Positions 53,164-60,537 are shown, counted from the stretch's first letter. The stretch is DNA of 64,000 bases from Bdellovibrionales bacterium (GCA_021731045.1 JAKFYE010000032.1:1-64000); one strand, 5' to 3'. Notes: generated from the sequence alone by a model not told the origin. Program-made: numbers and translations.

Positions 53164-54555
53164 TTAACCTTCACTACTTTGGCCATTTAAATTCATACTA
53201 CTTTGGCCGCCGCCAAAACGTTGGGCCAGGTAAGAACCTTGCTGCTTCATTTTTGACATTTTTTCTTCAAGATTTGAAAACTTGCGTCGCAAACTCTGCT
53301 CCTTCATTTGAATCGTACGTTCCATGGATTCAATTTTTTTATCCGACTGTTCAATTTGCTGCGAGAGTCCGCGCTTTCTATTTGTCACTGGACCAAACAC
53401 CCCGTCCAGTAAACCTGAAACTGTTCTGCGAGTCGCCGCAATGAAGCCGGTACTAAAACCATCTCCTACAAAAAAAGACTGAACTTGATCTGGTTTTTTA
53501 GTCAAAATGGAATTAAATTTTTCTTCATCATATTGAAGCGTTCCATTTCTATTAAAAGTGATACCGATTTGACTTAGAGATTTGATATCTCCGCTGACGC
53601 CATATTGAGGATTTTGGATCAAATTCCGAATGCGACTTTCAACGTCACGGATAAGACTGTCCCCACCTAATGTTGTGGTTGTGTCCGTTTTTTCATTCAT
53701 TCTGTTTTGATCTTGAATAAAACCTAAGACACCATTAACAGAATCTACAAATGTTTTAATTTTTCCGGATACGACTTGACCATCCTCTTTCACGGTAAGA
53801 TCAATGTTTTTACCCGGAGCAGCTTGCTTTAAACGCAAGCTCACTCCCGGAACTAAATCTTCAATTGTATTTGATGGAATTTCGACATCAAAGCCGTCGA
53901 TCTTAACTAAGCCGTTCTCTGCCGGTTTTTCTCTATCAAAATAAAAATCTTGATCTCCATCTAGAAAATACAGAGTCGGATAACTCACAGGATTGTCATC
54001 TCCAACTTTGTCTGCAGAGACGATGAGTCTCCACGGTGCGTCTGGGTCGGATTTGTCATTTATTACCGATGCACGCATACCCACGCTGGCCGAGTTGATA
54101 GTTTTTGCCGCCAACTCTAGGGTGTTATTATCGCCATTGATGTAAACTTCTTTTTTACCTTCTGGCGTATCGAATGAAAAGTATCCCACACCAATTTCTG
54201 TTTCGTCTTTGTCAGGAAAACCATTTGAAATTGCGGCGGCTTTACTCGCTAATTTAGTAACTTCAATATTCCAACTTCCGCTTTGAACCAATGAAGGATC
54301 AACGGTGCCTTCTACGACATTGGGATCACCCGAGGTGAGTTTTATATCTTGAAAGCCTTTGGTGCCGGCAAGTTCTTTTAGGTTTTTATTTATATCACGG
54401 AGTTTGGTTTCGAGATCATTTACAAGTTTCAGCTTTGTATCGATTTTGCCTTTTTTTTGCTCGAGAGATTTAATAGGCATTTTTTCAACCTCAACCAATT
54501 GGTCGACGAGGTTGGGAGGTAATCCCGTATTAATTCCTCCGAATGAAATAGCCAA
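53164..54555 (-). CDS. fliD: Flagellar hook-associated protein 2 (filament cap) FliD
   Basis: Forms the cap under which flagellin polymerises. 463 residues: N-terminal SFGGINTGLPPNLVDQLVEVEK, the middle variable region, and C-terminal SLSQIGITFNRNGTLQYDEEKF plus a long helix (QIEQSDKKIESMERTIQMKE). The ATG at 54555 is 12 nt from AGGAGG, whereas an in-frame TTG two codons upstream (54561) has ideal spacing and may be the real start. Confidence 0.96.
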   Translation of the reverse strand: MAISFGGINTGLPPNLVDQLVEVEKMPIKSLEQKKGKIDTKLKLVNDLETKLRDINKNLKELAGTKGFQDIKLTSGDPNVVEGTVDPSLVQSGSWNIEVTKLASKAAAISNGFPDKDETEIGVGYFSFDTPEGKKEVYINGDNNTLELAAKTINSASVGMRASVINDKSDPDAPWRLIVSADKVGDDNPVSYPTLYFLDGDQDFYFDREKPAENGLVKIDGFDVEIPSNTIEDLVPGVSLRLKQAAPGKNIDLTVKEDGQVVSGKIKTFVDSVNGVLGFIQDQNRMNEKTDTTTTLGGDSLIRDVESRIRNLIQNPQYGVSGDIKSLSQIGITFNRNGTLQYDEEKFNSILTKKPDQVQSFFVGDGFSTGFIAATRRTVSGLLDGVFGPVTNRKRGLSQQIEQSDKKIESMERTIQMKEQSLRRKFSNLEEKMSKMKQQGSYLAQRFGGGQSSMNLNGQSSEG

Positions 54556-54685
54556 CGCCGTCCTCCTGACTGTGTTGCTAAAAAAGAACTTTCTGTTCTT
54601 CTCTTCATTCTCTCAGATTTATTCTTATCCAGTGAGTCAAATAGTTGGCAGTAGAGACAACATAGACCTAAGACTGTCTCTAATT

Positions 54686-55042
54686 TTACATGGCTTTATC
54701 GAACAGGTTACCTTTTGATTTTTCTTTATCGCGCGTAAGTAACCAAAGGTCATTTTCAGGTATTCGACGTACAACTTTACCAGAGAGATCTTCTATAAAC
54801 ACGACGAGGGTCCCGTCACCTTTTTCTACTCGCAATTGAAGATTATTATCTTGTACGCCTTTGAGATTTTTTAAGAAATTCAGGGCGGCCTCTAACTCTT
54901 CATCAGTCAATTTGTGATATTCAGGCTTGCTGTCGCCGTTTTGAGGCGTAGGATCACGGTCGGCGCTTGTGTCTTGCGCACGCTTATCCACTTTTTTTAT
55001 CTCGGCTGGAATGACATTGCCAGTAATCGACTTTATATTCAT
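54686..55042 (-). CDS. flaG: FlaG-family protein
   Basis: 118 residues. The C-terminal half carries the FlaG domain (VQDNNLQLRVEK, LVVFIEDLSGKVVRRIP); the N-terminal half is polar and disordered. FlaG influences filament length in other bacteria. It sits between flagellin A and fliD, the usual flaG-fliD-fliS order. Confidence 0.9.
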   Translation of the reverse strand: MNIKSITGNVIPAEIKKVDKRAQDTSADRDPTPQNGDSKPEYHKLTDEELEAALNFLKNLKGVQDNNLQLRVEKGDGTLVVFIEDLSGKVVRRIPENDLWLLTRDKEKSKGNLFDKAM

Positions 55043-55127
55043 CTCGACTCACAGTTCGGTGCTTCTAAGCTTAGACTTAATATCTAAATTCATATCCCGG
55101 TCTAACGTCCTATTAAAATTCCCTGCT

Positions 55128-55160
55128 TAAAAAATCTCGGAAAAGTTTCCTTTTCCGAGA
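55128..55160 (-). terminator. Intrinsic terminator after flagellin A
   Basis: Minus-strand reading: TCTCGGAAAAG, loop GAAA, CTTTTCCGAGA, then six T. An 11-bp perfect stem. It ends the flagellin A message and separates it from flaG. Confidence 0.92.
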
Positions 55161-55168
55161 CCAGGTAG

Positions 55169-55194
55169 TAGAGAGAGATAGGAGCCCCTCTCTA
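55169..55194 (-). other. 3' UTR hairpin of flagellin A
   Basis: TAGAGAG (55169-55175) pairs with CTCTCTA (55188-55194), enclosing AGGAGCC. No T-run follows. It lies 16 nt after the stop codon, and flagellin B has a counterpart with a different stem but the same loop sequence. Confidence 0.75.
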
Positions 55195-55210
55195 AAATTG
55201 AAATTAATAA

Positions 55211-56044
55211 TTAACTCAAGAGCTTCAATGCAGCTGCAGGAGTGTTGTTTGCTTGCTGCAACACTGACGTTGAGGCCTGTAGCAAAATGTTGTTTTTTGC
55301 TAATTCGGCAGATGAAGACGCAATGTCAGCATCACGAATACGCGAGTTTGCGGCAGAAAGGTTTTCAATCGAAGAACCCAAGTTAGATTGAGTCGAAATT
55401 AATCGGTTTTGGACCGCACCTAAATTCGCTCTATAACCATTAACTTGAACCTGTGCTTTATCGATCGAAAGAAGAGCATCTTGTGCACCTTGCTTTGTCG
55501 CGTAATCAATATCATCTATCTCAAGACTAGACAATTTTGAATCCATTTGACTCGAATCAAACGAAATTCTGTCTTTGAAAGCATCATTGTTAATGTCTAC
55601 TTGAAAGTCAAAAATTCCGCCCGTTCCATTTAGTAAATCTGTAGAACCGTAACGTGTCGCTTGAGAAATACGCTCAAGTTCTGATTTTAATTGTTTTGTT
55701 TCTAAATTCAAAAACCCTCGTTCACGATCACCAATAGTATCGCTGGCCGCTTGAACGCCGAGTTCTCTTAAGCGTGTGAGGATGTTGGAAATTTCTCCAA
55801 GGCCACCTTCAGCCACTTGGACCAGAGACATACCGTCTTCTGCGTTTCGTGATGCCATTTTAAAGCTTCGGATTTGTGAAATTAATCCTTCACTCACGGC
55901 TAATCCCGCAGCATCATCTGCGGCTTTTGTAATACGGCTTCCTGAAGAGAGTTGCGCGAAAGATTTGTTGATTTCGCGTTGGCTACCAGAGAGTGATCTC
56001 TGTGCGTTGATCGACGGCATATTGGTTGAAATACGTAATCCCAT
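55211..56044 (-). CDS. fliC: Flagellin A
   Basis: Filament subunit of 277 residues, consisting only of the conserved D0/D1 ends (MGLRISTNMPSINAQRSL; SRITKAADDAAGLAVSE; IENLSAANSRIRDADIA) with a very short middle. The start at 56044 has AGGAGG upstream; a frame from 56080 was rejected because it lacks the family's start. The closest paralogue in the window is flagellin B, with which it shares a nearly identical 160-bp block. It has its own sigma-28-type promoter at 56109-56135 and its own terminator. Confidence 0.97.
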   Translation of the reverse strand: MGLRISTNMPSINAQRSLSGSQREINKSFAQLSSGSRITKAADDAAGLAVSEGLISQIRSFKMASRNAEDGMSLVQVAEGGLGEISNILTRLRELGVQAASDTIGDRERGFLNLETKQLKSELERISQATRYGSTDLLNGTGGIFDFQVDINNDAFKDRISFDSSQMDSKLSSLEIDDIDYATKQGAQDALLSIDKAQVQVNGYRANLGAVQNRLISTQSNLGSSIENLSAANSRIRDADIASSSAELAKNNILLQASTSVLQQANNTPAAALKLLS

Positions 56045-56060
56045 TTGGGACCTCCTATTA

Positions 56061-56108
56061 GTTGTTTTGTAAGCAACCAACTACCCATTGGCACTGCTTA
56101 CAAACAAC
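56061..56108 (-). promoter_or_regulatory. 5' leader hairpin of flagellin A
   Basis: GTTGTTTTGTAAGCA (56061-56075) and TGCTTACAAACAAC (56095-56108) are inverted repeats with one bulge. The hairpin fills the short leader and ends 7 bases before the AGGAGG, so it could affect ribosome access or mRNA stability. Confidence 0.65.
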
Positions 56109-56135
56109 CTTTCGGCGAGGTCTGTGAAGACTTCA
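56109..56135 (-). promoter_or_regulatory. Sigma-28 promoter of flagellin A
   Basis: Minus-strand TGAA, 15 nt, GCCGAAAG. The -10 is identical to that of flagellin B and close to the GCCGATAA consensus; the -35 has one mismatch to TAAA. It predicts a leader of about 58 nt. Confidence 0.75.
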
Positions 56136-56309
56136 GTCGCGTCGTGATTTTCTAGATGAACGTCGAGTGTTTTCTAGACTTTGGTGTTGAAATTTAGACG
56201 TTAGATTGGTTCTTTTCGAGACTAAGCTCGAGTATAGAGATAAGTCGGTACCGACTATTGTTGGCCGAGTCTCGTCGAGACAAGGCTCTCATATATAAGT
56301 GAAAGTACC

Positions 56310-56331
56310 CCGGGATATTTTCATATCCCGG
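56310..56331 (-). other. Second 3' hairpin of flagellin B
   Basis: CCGGGATAT / ATATCCCGG with loop of four, perfect 9-bp stem. No clear T-run follows on the minus strand, so it may be a weak terminator or a stability element. The remainder of the 56136-56377 interval holds nothing else recognisable. Confidence 0.65.
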
Positions 56332-56343
56332 TGGGTAGGTACC

Positions 56344-56364
56344 GGAGAGTCAGGAGCCCTCTCC
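56344..56364 (-). other. 3' UTR hairpin of flagellin B
   Basis: GGAGAG (56344-56349) pairs with CTCTCC (56359-56364), loop TCAGGAGCC. It lies 13 nt after the stop codon. The loop AGGAGCC equals that of flagellin A's hairpin although the stem bases differ. Confidence 0.75.
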
Positions 56365-56377
56365 AGAAACCTTTTAA

Positions 56378-57211
56378 TTAGGATAATAATTTTAAAGCAG
56401 TCGCAGGAGCATTGTTTGCTTGTTGTAAGACTGATGTTGAGGCCTGCAATAAAATATTATTTTTAGTTAGTTCTGATGTTGATTGTGCAATATCCGCATC
56501 ACGAATTCGCGAGTTTGCAGCTGAGAGGTTTTCAGTTGCTGAACCTAAATTCGATTGCGTTGAAATCAATCGATTCTGAATCGCGCCTAAATTTGCACGA
56601 TATCCATTGATTTGCACTTGGGCGACGTCGATAGACTCGAGGGCGCTTTGCGCACCTTCTTTTGTAGCGTAATCTACGTCATCAACTCCTAAATTCGAGA
56701 CACGTGCGTTAAGCACTGAGGAGTCAAAAGAAATTCTATCTTTTTCAGCGTCATTATTAATATCGATCTGTAGATCGTATGTACCGCCCGTTCCATCTAA
56801 TAGCTGAGTGGTACCAAATCGTGTCGATTGTGCGATACGATCCATTTCTTGTTTAAGTTGTTGAGTTTCTAAATTCAAAAACCCTCGTTCACGATCACCA
56901 ATAGTATCGCTGGCCGCTTGAACACCGAGTTCTCTTAAGCGTGTAAGGATGTTGGAAATTTCTCCCAAACCACCTTCAGCCACTTGGACCAGAGACATAC
57001 CGTCTTCTGCGTTTCGTGACGCCATTTTGAAACTCTTAATTTGCGATTGTAAGCTTTCGCTAACCGCTAATCCCGCAGCATCATCTGCAGCTTTAGTAAT
57101 ACGACTTCCCGAAGAAAGTTGAGAGAAAGCTTTGTTAATCTCTCTCTGACTACCGGCGAGCGAACGTTGTGCGTTGATCGACGGCATATTGGTAGAAATT
57201 CTGAGTCCCAT
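56378..57211 (-). CDS. fliC: Flagellin B
   Basis: Second filament subunit, 277 residues, D0/D1 only. Same N-terminus as flagellin A (MGLRISTNMPSINAQRSLAG) and similar C-terminus (ENLSAANSRIRDADIAQ). The start at 57211 has AAGGAGG upstream; an open frame from 57271 reads through the leader and was rejected. A sigma-28 promoter lies 225 bp upstream, giving an unusually long leader of about 218 nt. Confidence 0.97.
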   Translation of the reverse strand: MGLRISTNMPSINAQRSLAGSQREINKAFSQLSSGSRITKAADDAAGLAVSESLQSQIKSFKMASRNAEDGMSLVQVAEGGLGEISNILTRLRELGVQAASDTIGDRERGFLNLETQQLKQEMDRIAQSTRFGTTQLLDGTGGTYDLQIDINNDAEKDRISFDSSVLNARVSNLGVDDVDYATKEGAQSALESIDVAQVQINGYRANLGAIQNRLISTQSNLGSATENLSAANSRIRDADIAQSTSELTKNNILLQASTSVLQQANNAPATALKLLS

Positions 57212-57313
57212 TGAGGACCTCCTTAGTTGTTGCGCACATCCGTGGCAATTCTCATTCAGGCAAGTACCCAACTCGCTCTAAAAGGTCGTGCATTCTTGCA
57301 CTTGGTTGTTGTT

Positions 57314-57328
57314 GAACACGTTGGAGTC
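57314..57328. repeat. 15-bp inverted-repeat partner in flagellin B leader
   Basis: GAACACGTTGGAGTC on the plus strand. Its exact reverse complement lies at 59259-59273, at the predicted 5' end of the flagellin C message. The match continues to 20 of 21 bases (next six: TAATCT versus AAATCT). Confidence 0.85.
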
Positions 57329-57345
57329 TAATCTCAGCAGTCAAA

Positions 57346-57381
57346 AGTGACTTTCATAACGACTTTGTAAAAGCAGTCACT
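57346..57381 (-). promoter_or_regulatory. Leader hairpin of flagellin B
   Basis: AGTGACT (57346-57352) and AGTCACT (57375-57381) are inverted repeats inside the 218-nt leader. Related GTGACT/AGTCAC words occur in the flagellin C leader and in the D 3' UTR. Confidence 0.5.
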
Positions 57382-57435
57382 CAATTACAAGTTCTCAAGT
57401 TCATATTTGCTGTTGCTATCGTACTCACGATCTAA

Positions 57436-57462
57436 CTTTCGGCGAGGTCCGGGTACACTTTA
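57436..57462 (-). promoter_or_regulatory. Sigma-28 promoter of flagellin B
   Basis: Minus-strand TAAA, 15 nt, GCCGAAAG: correct -35, exact spacing, and -10 matching the consensus at six of eight bases. Confidence 0.85.
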
Positions 57463-57600
57463 GTCGAGTCGAGAAGAACTAGACCAACGTCGCAGTAAAA
57501 CTAGACTTTGATCTTGAATTCAGGACGATTGGTTGGGGATTTACTAGACTATAGTAGAGGTTTCATATTCCAAGACTCGACTTACATATGATAGGCGAAG

Positions 57601-57666
57601 GTCCACTTCCACTTCCGTTTCCGTTTCCGTTTCTGTTTCTGTTTCTGTTTCTGTTTCTGTTTCTGA
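57601..57666 (+). repeat. Hexanucleotide repeat array, left
   Basis: About ten TTCYRY-type units from 57607: TTCCAC, three TTCCGT, five TTCTGT, then TTCTGA. The units drift gradually from TTCCGT to TTCTGT. An inverted array lies at 57923-57950; the gene remnant between them is bracketed by the two. The interval 57463-57600 shows nothing else. Confidence 0.92.
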
Positions 57667-57671
57667 GGGAG

Positions 57672-57922
57672 CTATCCTCCCTTCGGATTTACGAGTCTAT
57701 ATAAAAGTGCAGCGATACTATCAGATTTTTTTAAGAGTTCAGTCTCTTCTAGAATATCGAGTATGGCCTGAGTTTCTCTGAGTGATCCCAATGCAATCGC
57801 AAAGAATTTTCGTTTGTTCGGCCCTGTGGGCTGCGCGGAACCTTCTGCAATATTGAGTACGATACTCAATGCCGCTCGATCCATTTGATTCCCAATTTCG
57901 CCTTTGAGCTTTATTGCTCGGC
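57672..57922 (-). pseudogene. Four-helix-bundle (23S rRNA IVP-type) protein remnant
   Basis: In frame upstream of MDRAALSIVLNIAEGS the bases read RAIKLKGEIGNQ, so the family core (xQxxRAAxSIxxNIAEG, then FFAIALGSLRET) is intact from about helix 2 onward. The normal first ~35 residues (helix 1) are missing: further upstream the frame runs into the hexanucleotide repeat and a stop, without any ATG, GTG or TTG. A 70-residue protein from the internal ATG at 57884 is possible, but a full one is not. A short inverted repeat (AGGGAG/CTCCCT) overlaps the stop. It sits alone between flagellins B and C and looks inserted. Confidence 0.75.
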
Positions 57923-57950
57923 AAACAGAAACAGAAACAGAAACAGAAAC
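57923..57950 (-). repeat. Hexanucleotide repeat array, right (inverted)
   Basis: Four and a half AAACAG units, the reverse complement of the TTCTGT units at 57601-57666. Together they bracket the four-helix-bundle remnant like terminal inverted repeats. Confidence 0.92.
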
Positions 57951-58038
57951 GATTTTGCATGGGATATCTTATTACAAGAGTTTTAATTTATTGTGGCCGG
58001 CGCAGCCTGAGAAGGATTTTGAATTTCCACGTCCGAAT

Positions 58039-58076
58039 AAAAAAAAAGCCCTGGGATTTGTGGGGAATCCCAGGGC
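58039..58076 (-). terminator. Intrinsic terminator after flagellin C
   Basis: Minus-strand GCCCTGGGATT, short loop, AATCCCAGGGC, then a run of nine T. An 11-bp perfect stem. It is 163 nt downstream of the flagellin C stop, leaving a long 3' UTR. Confidence 0.95.
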
Positions 58077-58196
58077 GGGCTTAAGAATTCTCCTATTGTC
58101 TGTGGGTGGAGAATCCCTAAATCAAATGACGTTCAACTTTGATGACACTTGCCCCTTCGACGTTCATAACAACAAGTGCCAGAATCATCGGGAATC

Positions 58197-58222
58197 GATG
58201 AGATCTCTTACGAGATCTCATC
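58197..58222 (-). other. 3' UTR hairpin of flagellin C
   Basis: GATGAGATCTC / GAGATCTCATC, an 11-bp perfect stem with a 4-nt loop, 17 nt after the stop codon and without a T-run. Distinct from the terminator further on. The remaining 3' UTR (58077-58196) holds no gene. Confidence 0.85.
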
Positions 58223-58239
58223 TGTTCTAGATAATTTTA

Positions 58240-59067
58240 TTACGCGAGTAACTTCATCGCTTGCGCACCATTCGTGTTGGCTTGAGCTAACACGCTAACA
58301 GAAGCAGCTTGAAGAACTTGGCTTGAAGCCAACTCTGCAGATTCAAACGCAACGTCTGCATCACGTAGACGAGAGTTTGCAGCAGAAAGGTTTTCGTATT
58401 GAATATCCAAGTTAGAAACTGTGGCATTCATACGAGATTGCACGGCACCGAAGTCGGCGCGCATCGCACCTAATTTTACCAATGCCTCATCTACTTGCGA
58501 AAGTGTTTCACGTGCGGAATCTTTAGAATCAACTTGAATATTGTTGTATCCAAGAGTGCTGCCAGTAGCATCAGCAGAAATTTTATACTTAATAATGTTT
58601 TCTTCGCCCGAGAACGCACCAACTTGGAACTCGAGTTCTTCGTCTGCACCATCAAGAAGTTTTTTGTTACCGAACTGAGTTGTTTTTGCGATACGATCGG
58701 CTTCTTCCACCAATTGCGAAGCTTCTTGGTTTAAGAATCCTCTTTCAACATCAGACACGTTATCAGAAGCTGCTTGAACTCCTAACTCTCTCAAACGTGT
58801 TAAGATGTTATTGATCTCACTCAAACCACCCTCTGATACTTGAATCAACGATGTGGCGTTGAACGCGTTATTACGAGCAACTTTAATACCGCGAGTTTGC
58901 GATTTAATATTTTCTGAAATCGCGAGACCTGCAGCATCGTCAGATGCGTTCACAATACGTGAACCTGAAGAGAGAGCCGCAAGAGCGTGCGTGTTTCTCT
59001 CCTGTTGTTTACCTAACTGTCTTTGCGCGTTTATCGACGCAACGTTAGTGTTAATTCTTAAGCCCAT
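58240..59067 (-). CDS. fliC: Flagellin C
   Basis: Filament subunit of 275 residues: MGLRINTNVASINAQRQL, SRIVNASDDAAGLAISE, and YENLSAANSRLRDADVA. It is more diverged from A and B than they are from each other and has a distinct middle (EEENIIKYK-like). GGAGG precedes the ATG. A sigma-28 promoter at 59281 gives a leader of about 207 nt. Confidence 0.97.
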   Translation of the reverse strand: MGLRINTNVASINAQRQLGKQQERNTHALAALSSGSRIVNASDDAAGLAISENIKSQTRGIKVARNNAFNATSLIQVSEGGLSEINNILTRLRELGVQAASDNVSDVERGFLNQEASQLVEEADRIAKTTQFGNKKLLDGADEELEFQVGAFSGEENIIKYKISADATGSTLGYNNIQVDSKDSARETLSQVDEALVKLGAMRADFGAVQSRMNATVSNLDIQYENLSAANSRLRDADVAFESAELASSQVLQAASVSVLAQANTNGAQAMKLLA

Positions 59068-59176
59068 ATAGCCTCCATGTCCTCATGTCCTTGAAGAAAA
59101 ACGAAAACACTTGTTCCACAGTTTTCGCGAGCATCCCGCTCTGGTTGTTTGTTGTGTTGGAGGTGTTCGAAGAATT

Positions 59177-59198
59177 AAAAGTAGTGACTGCTACTTTT
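59177..59198 (-). promoter_or_regulatory. Leader hairpin of flagellin C
   Basis: AAAAGTAG / CTACTTTT, 8-bp perfect stem with loop TGACTG, in the middle of the long 5' leader. Confidence 0.7.
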
Positions 59199-59258
59199 AG
59201 CTATCGAGTTTCATGGAGTGACATTTACAGTGACTGCTGAAATGACCCGCCAAGATTT

Positions 59259-59273
59259 GACTCCAACGTGTTC
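59259..59273. repeat. 15-bp inverted-repeat partner at flagellin C 5' end
   Basis: GACTCCAACGTGTTC on the plus strand; the flagellin C RNA would carry GAACACGTTGGAGTC within a few bases of its predicted first nucleotide. The flagellin B leader RNA carries the complementary sequence. Confidence 0.85.
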
Positions 59274-59280
59274 ATCCCAC

Positions 59281-59307
59281 TCATCGACTTAGGTCCAGTA
59301 AACTTTA
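59281..59307 (-). promoter_or_regulatory. Sigma-28 promoter of flagellin C
   Basis: Minus-strand TAAA, 15 nt, GTCGATGA. Correct -35 and spacing; the -10 matches GCCGATAA at six of eight positions. Confidence 0.8.
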
Positions 59308-59450
59308 GGCCTTTGGTCTAGTTTTTGTTTTGCGCTTAGCGTCTTGTTCATGAAATCATTCAGAAATAAATTTTAAAAAAAATTGCGACTAAGGTCCTAA
59401 CTCACTGAGTCTTTTGATCTAAGAAAAGATATTTTGTCTCAGGCTGAAAC

Positions 59451-59482
59451 AAAAAAAGGGAGTCTCCTGTGAAGAGACTCCC
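59451..59482 (-). terminator. Intrinsic terminator after flagellin D
   Basis: Minus-strand GGGAGTCTC, loop TTCACAG, GAGACTCCC, then seven T. It is 120 nt after the stop of flagellin D and upstream of the flagellin C promoter. Confidence 0.95.
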
Positions 59483-59504
59483 TGAGCCCGCCCTGCAAAT
59501 CGCA

Positions 59505-59525
59505 GTGACTGGCAATTCCAGTTAC
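59505..59525 (-). other. Extra 3' UTR hairpin of flagellin D
   Basis: GTGACTGG / CCAGTTAC with loop CAATT (one G-T pair). Repeats the GTGACTGG word of the neighbouring hairpin at 59572. Confidence 0.6.
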
Positions 59526-59571
59526 AATGCTGTTGGTGTGGGTTCCTCAAATCCTATGAAGTCCAAGAGCA

Positions 59572-59597
59572 CGGTGACTGGCTTTTGCCAGGCACCG
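59572..59597 (-). other. 3' UTR hairpin of flagellin D
   Basis: CGGTG-A-CTGGC / GCCAG-G-CACCG, loop TTTT; ten pairs with one internal mismatch, 5 nt after the stop codon and no T-run after it. Confidence 0.75.
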
Positions 59598-59602
59598 CCC
59601 AC

Positions 59603-60439
59603 TTAATATAATGATGAAATTAATCGCTGTGCTCGCGCAGGTAATGCCGTTGCCTGAGTCAGTGCTGCCAATCCAACATCCTGAAGAATTTTGGATTGGA
59701 CAAGTTTTGCCGACTCTTCAGCAATGTCCGCATCTGCTAAACGCGACTGAGCGGCAGACACGTTTTCAACTTGAATATTTATATTTGATTTTGCTGTGTT
59801 AAGACGACTTTGAATCGCACCAAAGTTGGCTCGAATGGCTGATATTCTTTCTACGGCACTATCAATATTAGCCAAAGAATCTCGAGCAGCATCTTTATCT
59901 TCGATGCTCAAGCCATCGATTTCAAGTTCACTTGCGGTCGAATTAGCATCAAGGGTATACTCGATAATATTTTCTGATCCAGCATTCGGTCCGACTTGAT
60001 ATTGGAATTTCTCATCTGATCCAGTCAGAAGTTTTTTATTTCCAAAAACTGTCGTTTGTGCGATTCGTTCAAATTCTAAACTGAGTTGCGTAAACTCTTC
60101 ATTTAAAAAGCCACGCTCAGTATCAGAAACCGTATCGCTTGCCGCTTGAATACCAAGTTCACGCAAACGAATTAATATATTGTTTTGTTCGTTGAGTCCG
60201 CCTTCTGCGACCTGAATCAAAGAGCCAGCGTTCTCTGCGTTTCGACCCGCCTGTTTTAAGCCGGCAACTTGCCCCTTGAGGTTTTCTGAAATCGCGAGTC
60301 CAGCGGCGTCAGTACTTGCAGTGACAAGTCGAGTCCCTGAAGATAACGCTTTCAGTGAGTTTTCCATATCGCGCTCTGATTTGGCGAGATGTCTTTGAGT
60401 GGCAATCGCAGCCACGTTTGTGCTAATACGCAGTCCCAT
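59603..60439 (-). CDS. fliC: Flagellin D
   Basis: Most diverged flagellin of the four, 278 residues: MGLRISTNVAAIATQRHL, SSGTRLVTASTDAAGLAISE, VENVSAAQSRLADADIAEE, ending RAQRLISSLY. The highly conserved terminal SRIRDADxA is here SRLADADIA. AGGAGG precedes the ATG. It is the most upstream of the cluster and may be a minor or basal subunit (inference from its divergence). Confidence 0.96.
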   Translation of the reverse strand: MGLRISTNVAAIATQRHLAKSERDMENSLKALSSGTRLVTASTDAAGLAISENLKGQVAGLKQAGRNAENAGSLIQVAEGGLNEQNNILIRLRELGIQAASDTVSDTERGFLNEEFTQLSLEFERIAQTTVFGNKKLLTGSDEKFQYQVGPNAGSENIIEYTLDANSTASELEIDGLSIEDKDAARDSLANIDSAVERISAIRANFGAIQSRLNTAKSNINIQVENVSAAQSRLADADIAEESAKLVQSKILQDVGLAALTQATALPARAQRLISSLY

Positions 60440-60510
60440 CTTGGCATCCTCCTAGTACCTAGAACCCCCCACGGTCCTAAGAGAATTAAGTCATTCAGCA
60501 GTCATAAAGC

Positions 60511-60537
60511 TTTTCGTCGCACCGCGATATAACTTTA
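60511..60537 (-). promoter_or_regulatory. Sigma-28-like promoter of flagellin D
   Basis: Minus-strand TAAA, 15 nt, GACGAAAA. Good -35 and spacing; the -10 is a weaker match. Predicted leader about 65 nt. The region 60540-60867 holds otherwise only the repeat at 60673. Confidence 0.68.

Noticed and set aside
55053-55079. Sigma-28-like box before flaG (TAAG, 15 nt, ACCGAACT)
   Set aside because: It would place the RNA start about 4 nt from the ATG, leaving no room for ribosome binding, and matches only partly.
57601-57950. Hexanucleotide arrays as a CRISPR
   Set aside because: Units are 6 bp without spacers; simple repeats.
57739-57960. Minus-strand 73-codon frame starting in the repeat
   Set aside because: It is out of frame with the recognisable four-helix-bundle sequence.
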